Assembly: GCF_014529535.1 (NCBI RefSeq)
Contig: NW_023503501.1
Coordinates: 3,106,150 to 3,170,149, forward strand
DNA: 64,000 nucleotides
Reading direction: 5' to 3'
Source of the DNA: Bradysia coprophila
Lineage: Eukaryota > Arthropoda > Insecta > Diptera > Sciaridae
In this document: in pieces, positions 61,521 through 64,000 of the stretch
How the letters are laid out: each line of letters begins with the position of its first letter
How positions within the stretch are numbered: the first letter of the stretch is position 1
Translations under genes and position numbers: made by a program
Notes under the pieces: generated by a model
What the model saw: only the letters and a program-made list of their open reading frames with translations
The model's database searches: none
What the model was told of the DNA's origin: nothing

Positions 61521-62285
61521 AAGTTGATTTTCATGAAAAAAAAAATTGAACAGAATCTCGTCACACTCATGTTGCCAAATATATCCGACGAGACAATGAT
61601 AGCCGATTATACCGACGCTCTAAATGAATGGTCGTTATTGTCCGAATCACTTCCAGATAGAAAGATTTATCAAAACAAATGGGATGATTTACTTATGTCA
61701 GACAAATTGGAATCATTCAATTTTCAATCAAAGAAAGACACGGCAGATATCTAGCATCTTTACACAACGAGTCAAATACCTTGTAAATTTGTTGGCACGT
61801 TTTTGGACAACAACACCTTCCGAATCTCTACAGCTCTTCGTATCGGTTTCGATGTTTGTAAAACACACAAATGTATTTGTGGTGATATAGTATCAACTGA
61901 TGGAACACACGGACTAAGCTGTTCAAAAAGGGCTGGCCGTCTACATCTTCATGCAGATCCAGACCAGGAATGTTTTGTGATGATGGGAAGAGAGTTGACG
62001 GAGTAACCCTTGTGCCATGTAGTCGTGGTCAAAAGCTCGTTTGGGATGCGACATGTTCCAACACACTTGCACCATATTATTTGAATCAATCATCTTCCAA
62101 AAGCGGATCGGTCGCAGAATTGGCAGCAAAAAATAAACATCGAAAATACAAAGGACTATTGGAGTAGAATTTCTTGATCCTTCCATTTGCTGTGGAAACT
62201 TTGGGGGTTTGGTGTTTAGAGGCGATAGATTTCATCGATAAACTCGGCAAGGAAATATCACAAACGTCCGAAAATATGAATGTAA
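61521..62285 (+). pseudogene. Decayed retroelement-associated protein fragment
   Basis: Pieces in different frames read in order: QKDxxx-type end at 61524-61754, then LDNNTFRISTALRIGFDVCK (from 61803), HKCICGDIVSTDGTHGLSCS, SAGR-like KRAGRLHLHADPD, then after a frame change FCDDGKRVDGVTLVPCSRGQ and LVWDATCSNTLAPYYL, then LPFAVETLG-like sequence. This series is typical of a protein often found next to reverse transcriptases in invertebrate retroelements. The exact element class I do not know. At least two frameshifts break it, and no reverse transcriptase is present upstream. Confidence 0.6.
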
Positions 62286-62876
62286 TATTTTATTATTTCT
62301 GGTAGCGTTGTATTGCTGGGGAGAAATATTGTATATTTTATAAGCGCTTTATTTCTTGTAAAAAAAAACTTTTGTAATAAAAACCCTAATTTACCCTTGT
62401 GACATTTGACAATAAAAAAAAACAGAAAAAATACTCAACATTTAATGGATAGTTTTGGCAGGGGGCAAATTGTAATGGTCGACTTAGAGATAAACGTCCT
62501 ATTTTTGAATTCATTACCTATATTACTTCTGTGATAAATGTTTCGCCATTCTACACAGATGTAATTAACAATTAACTGCGATGGTAATATTCACCACCAT
62601 TTCCTGCCCTATAACTTACCCCTATTTGTGATTGCGAAAAGTAGTGGTCCTTAACAGACTTATACGGATCTATAGACTGGTGGTCAACATGTTAGTTAGA
62701 TTTAGAAGTATGTAGCTCACAACGCTACATATGACAGTAATTCATTTCTTCAGAAGGCTTGCAGTAAGTTACAATTATGGAAACTATTCTTAGAATATTT
62801 CATGAATTTTTAGTAGTTTATTTCAGGGTCTACACGAATTTCTTTAGTGAAATCTGATGAAATTTAGTAAATTATT

Positions 62877-62996
62877 GGTGTTGAGGTATTTCGCACCGCG
62901 TCATTCACAATAACCCACAAAGTGACATTTTCCTTATACAAAATGTGTCTGTTTGTCAAGTATTGTGGATGGTGCGGCGCGAAATTCCTAGCAGCC
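62877..62996. mobile_element. Palindromic MITE (CGTCATTCACAATAA family), copy 2
   Basis: GGTGTTGAGGTATTTCGCAC...CGTCATTCACAATAAC pairs with TATTGTGGATGGTGCG...AAATTCCTAGCAGCC. It shares CCACAAAGTGACATTTTCCT with copy 1. Confidence 0.82.
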
Positions 62997-63550
62997 ACAC
63001 AACAATATATTTTCATTTATTTTTTATGATTTACAGACCAATTAACAGGCCGTGGCCCAATAATAAATTAATCACTTTCCAGAGACGACTTTTCGCTAGC
63101 GAGGAATAATCATTGAAAAATACGCGTTTACATCAGGTCACATGAAAAATGTTTGACAGATGGTTCATCAATCTTCTGTCAATATTTTTCAATTATTTTG
63201 CATGGGTCAATTTTTTAAGCATTTTTCTCGAATCTCATATAAACAAATAAAAAAAAACTCCATGGGACATTCATCGGGTTGGATAAACTTCTTGTGCTAT
63301 TTTCGCAAACATCTCGACGTTATATTCGCACCATTGGCTTTCTATTAGTGTCCCTTCATCACTTTTATTTCACCAATTACAGTCCAAATTCCACTTTACA
63401 ATCATATGGAAATAAAATGGCAGATTTTCAAAACTCCCTTCTATGTACAGTTTTATTGGAGAGTCCTGGGAACGCCTTGTCATGCGCATAGAATCCAAGC
63501 TTTTCAATGTGAAATTAAGGATTCCCTTTCGTAGTAAATAAATGAAACTT

Positions 63551-63575
63551 GGTATTGGTATTGGTATTGGTATTG
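63551..63575. repeat. Hexanucleotide microsatellite (GGTATT)4
   Basis: Four GGTATT units follow AGTAAATAAATGAAACTT. The arrangement resembles the microsatellite tail of a non-LTR element, but no upstream element is recognisable. Confidence 0.8.
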
Positions 63576-64000
63576 CCATTGTTCATACATAATCGTTATT
63601 TATTCTAATTTCTTCGCTATCAGATCGGCGAATACGGTTGATAGTTTTCCTCATATATATAATTTTCACTGTTATCGTCCACCCTTATGCGTCTATTATA
63701 TTTGGTCGTATCAGTTGATTTACAACGTTTCATATACGGTAAATGTTCAGACCCGTTTAAGCCAATATCATAAAAGCTGTTTATTTATGCAAACGAAACA
63801 CAAACAATATTGATAAATGAGAAAATGACGCATAATTGGTTTTTCCAGCATAAAAATTCAAATACACCATAACACCATAGAACATACAGACCTCGAATAT
63901 ACACACATGGATTGTGTTATCACCCCTATTTCGTTCAGGGCCAATATTCAGTCTGAAATGCTTGAAAAATTTGTATTATTGATCTCACCCTCATGTCGGG

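Larger units (their letters stand above)
39263..64000. other. Gene-poor region upstream of tramtrack
   Basis: 24.7 kb with no convincing protein-coding gene apart from a decayed retroelement fragment. It is AT-rich with many transposable-element fragments (listed separately), a CTAT/AT/AC simple-repeat patch and several foldbacks. It may hold tramtrack untranslated exons, promoters and enhancers, but none can be placed from sequence alone. Confidence 0.5.

Overview
This window is insect nuclear DNA, almost certainly from a fly (Diptera). It is AT-rich. Its short introns (about 55-150 bp) have GT-AG borders, and it carries a two-isoform tramtrack gene whose BTB and zinc-finger sequences match the Drosophila protein nearly residue for residue. 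The many short inverted-repeat elements and the ADP-ribosyltransferase genes would fit a lower dipteran such as a gnat or midge, but that placement is inference. All gene models were built by hand from splice borders and reading-frame continuity.

Layout. (1) 0.8-6.6 kb is a compact set of ordinary genes: an F-box/LRR protein (-), a methionine-synthase-reductase-like flavoprotein without its FMN domain (+), and the Notch O-glucosyltransferase rumi/POGLUT1 (-). (2) 6.7-9.5 kb is repeats, dominated by a 1.38-kb long inverted repeat just upstream of rumi. (3) 10-17.7 kb is an accessory island: a secreted odorant-binding protein (+), then three genes holding five HYD1-type ADP-ribosyltransferase-like (Tox-ART-HYD1) domains. 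One has three tandem domains (-), one is a seven-exon fusion to a large unrecognised C-terminal region (+), and one has a long acidic tail with Cys-containing repeats (-). This is the best candidate for an undescribed system. (4) 17.7-24.4 kb is very AT-rich noncoding DNA with MITEs. (5) 24.9-39.3 kb is tramtrack (-): a shared BTB exon, three shared middle exons, then alternative terminal exons for a p69-type finger pair (33.2-34.1 kb) and a p88-type finger pair (24.9-26.2 kb). An inverted repeat lies shortly after each alternative stop codon, 1.43 kb long after p69 and 264 bp after p88. (6) 39.3-64 kb shows no convincing gene. It is probably upstream or 5'-UTR-intron DNA of tramtrack, and it holds a tRNA-derived SINE family, several MITE families and a decayed retroelement fragment at 61.5-62.3 kb.

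The genes are independent eukaryotic units, not operons. tramtrack is a developmental repressor, rumi modifies Notch EGF repeats, and the ART/OBP island looks like lineage-specific genes. Several mobile-element families are supported by target-site duplications read directly from the sequence: 8-bp hAT-type, TTAA-type and TA-type.
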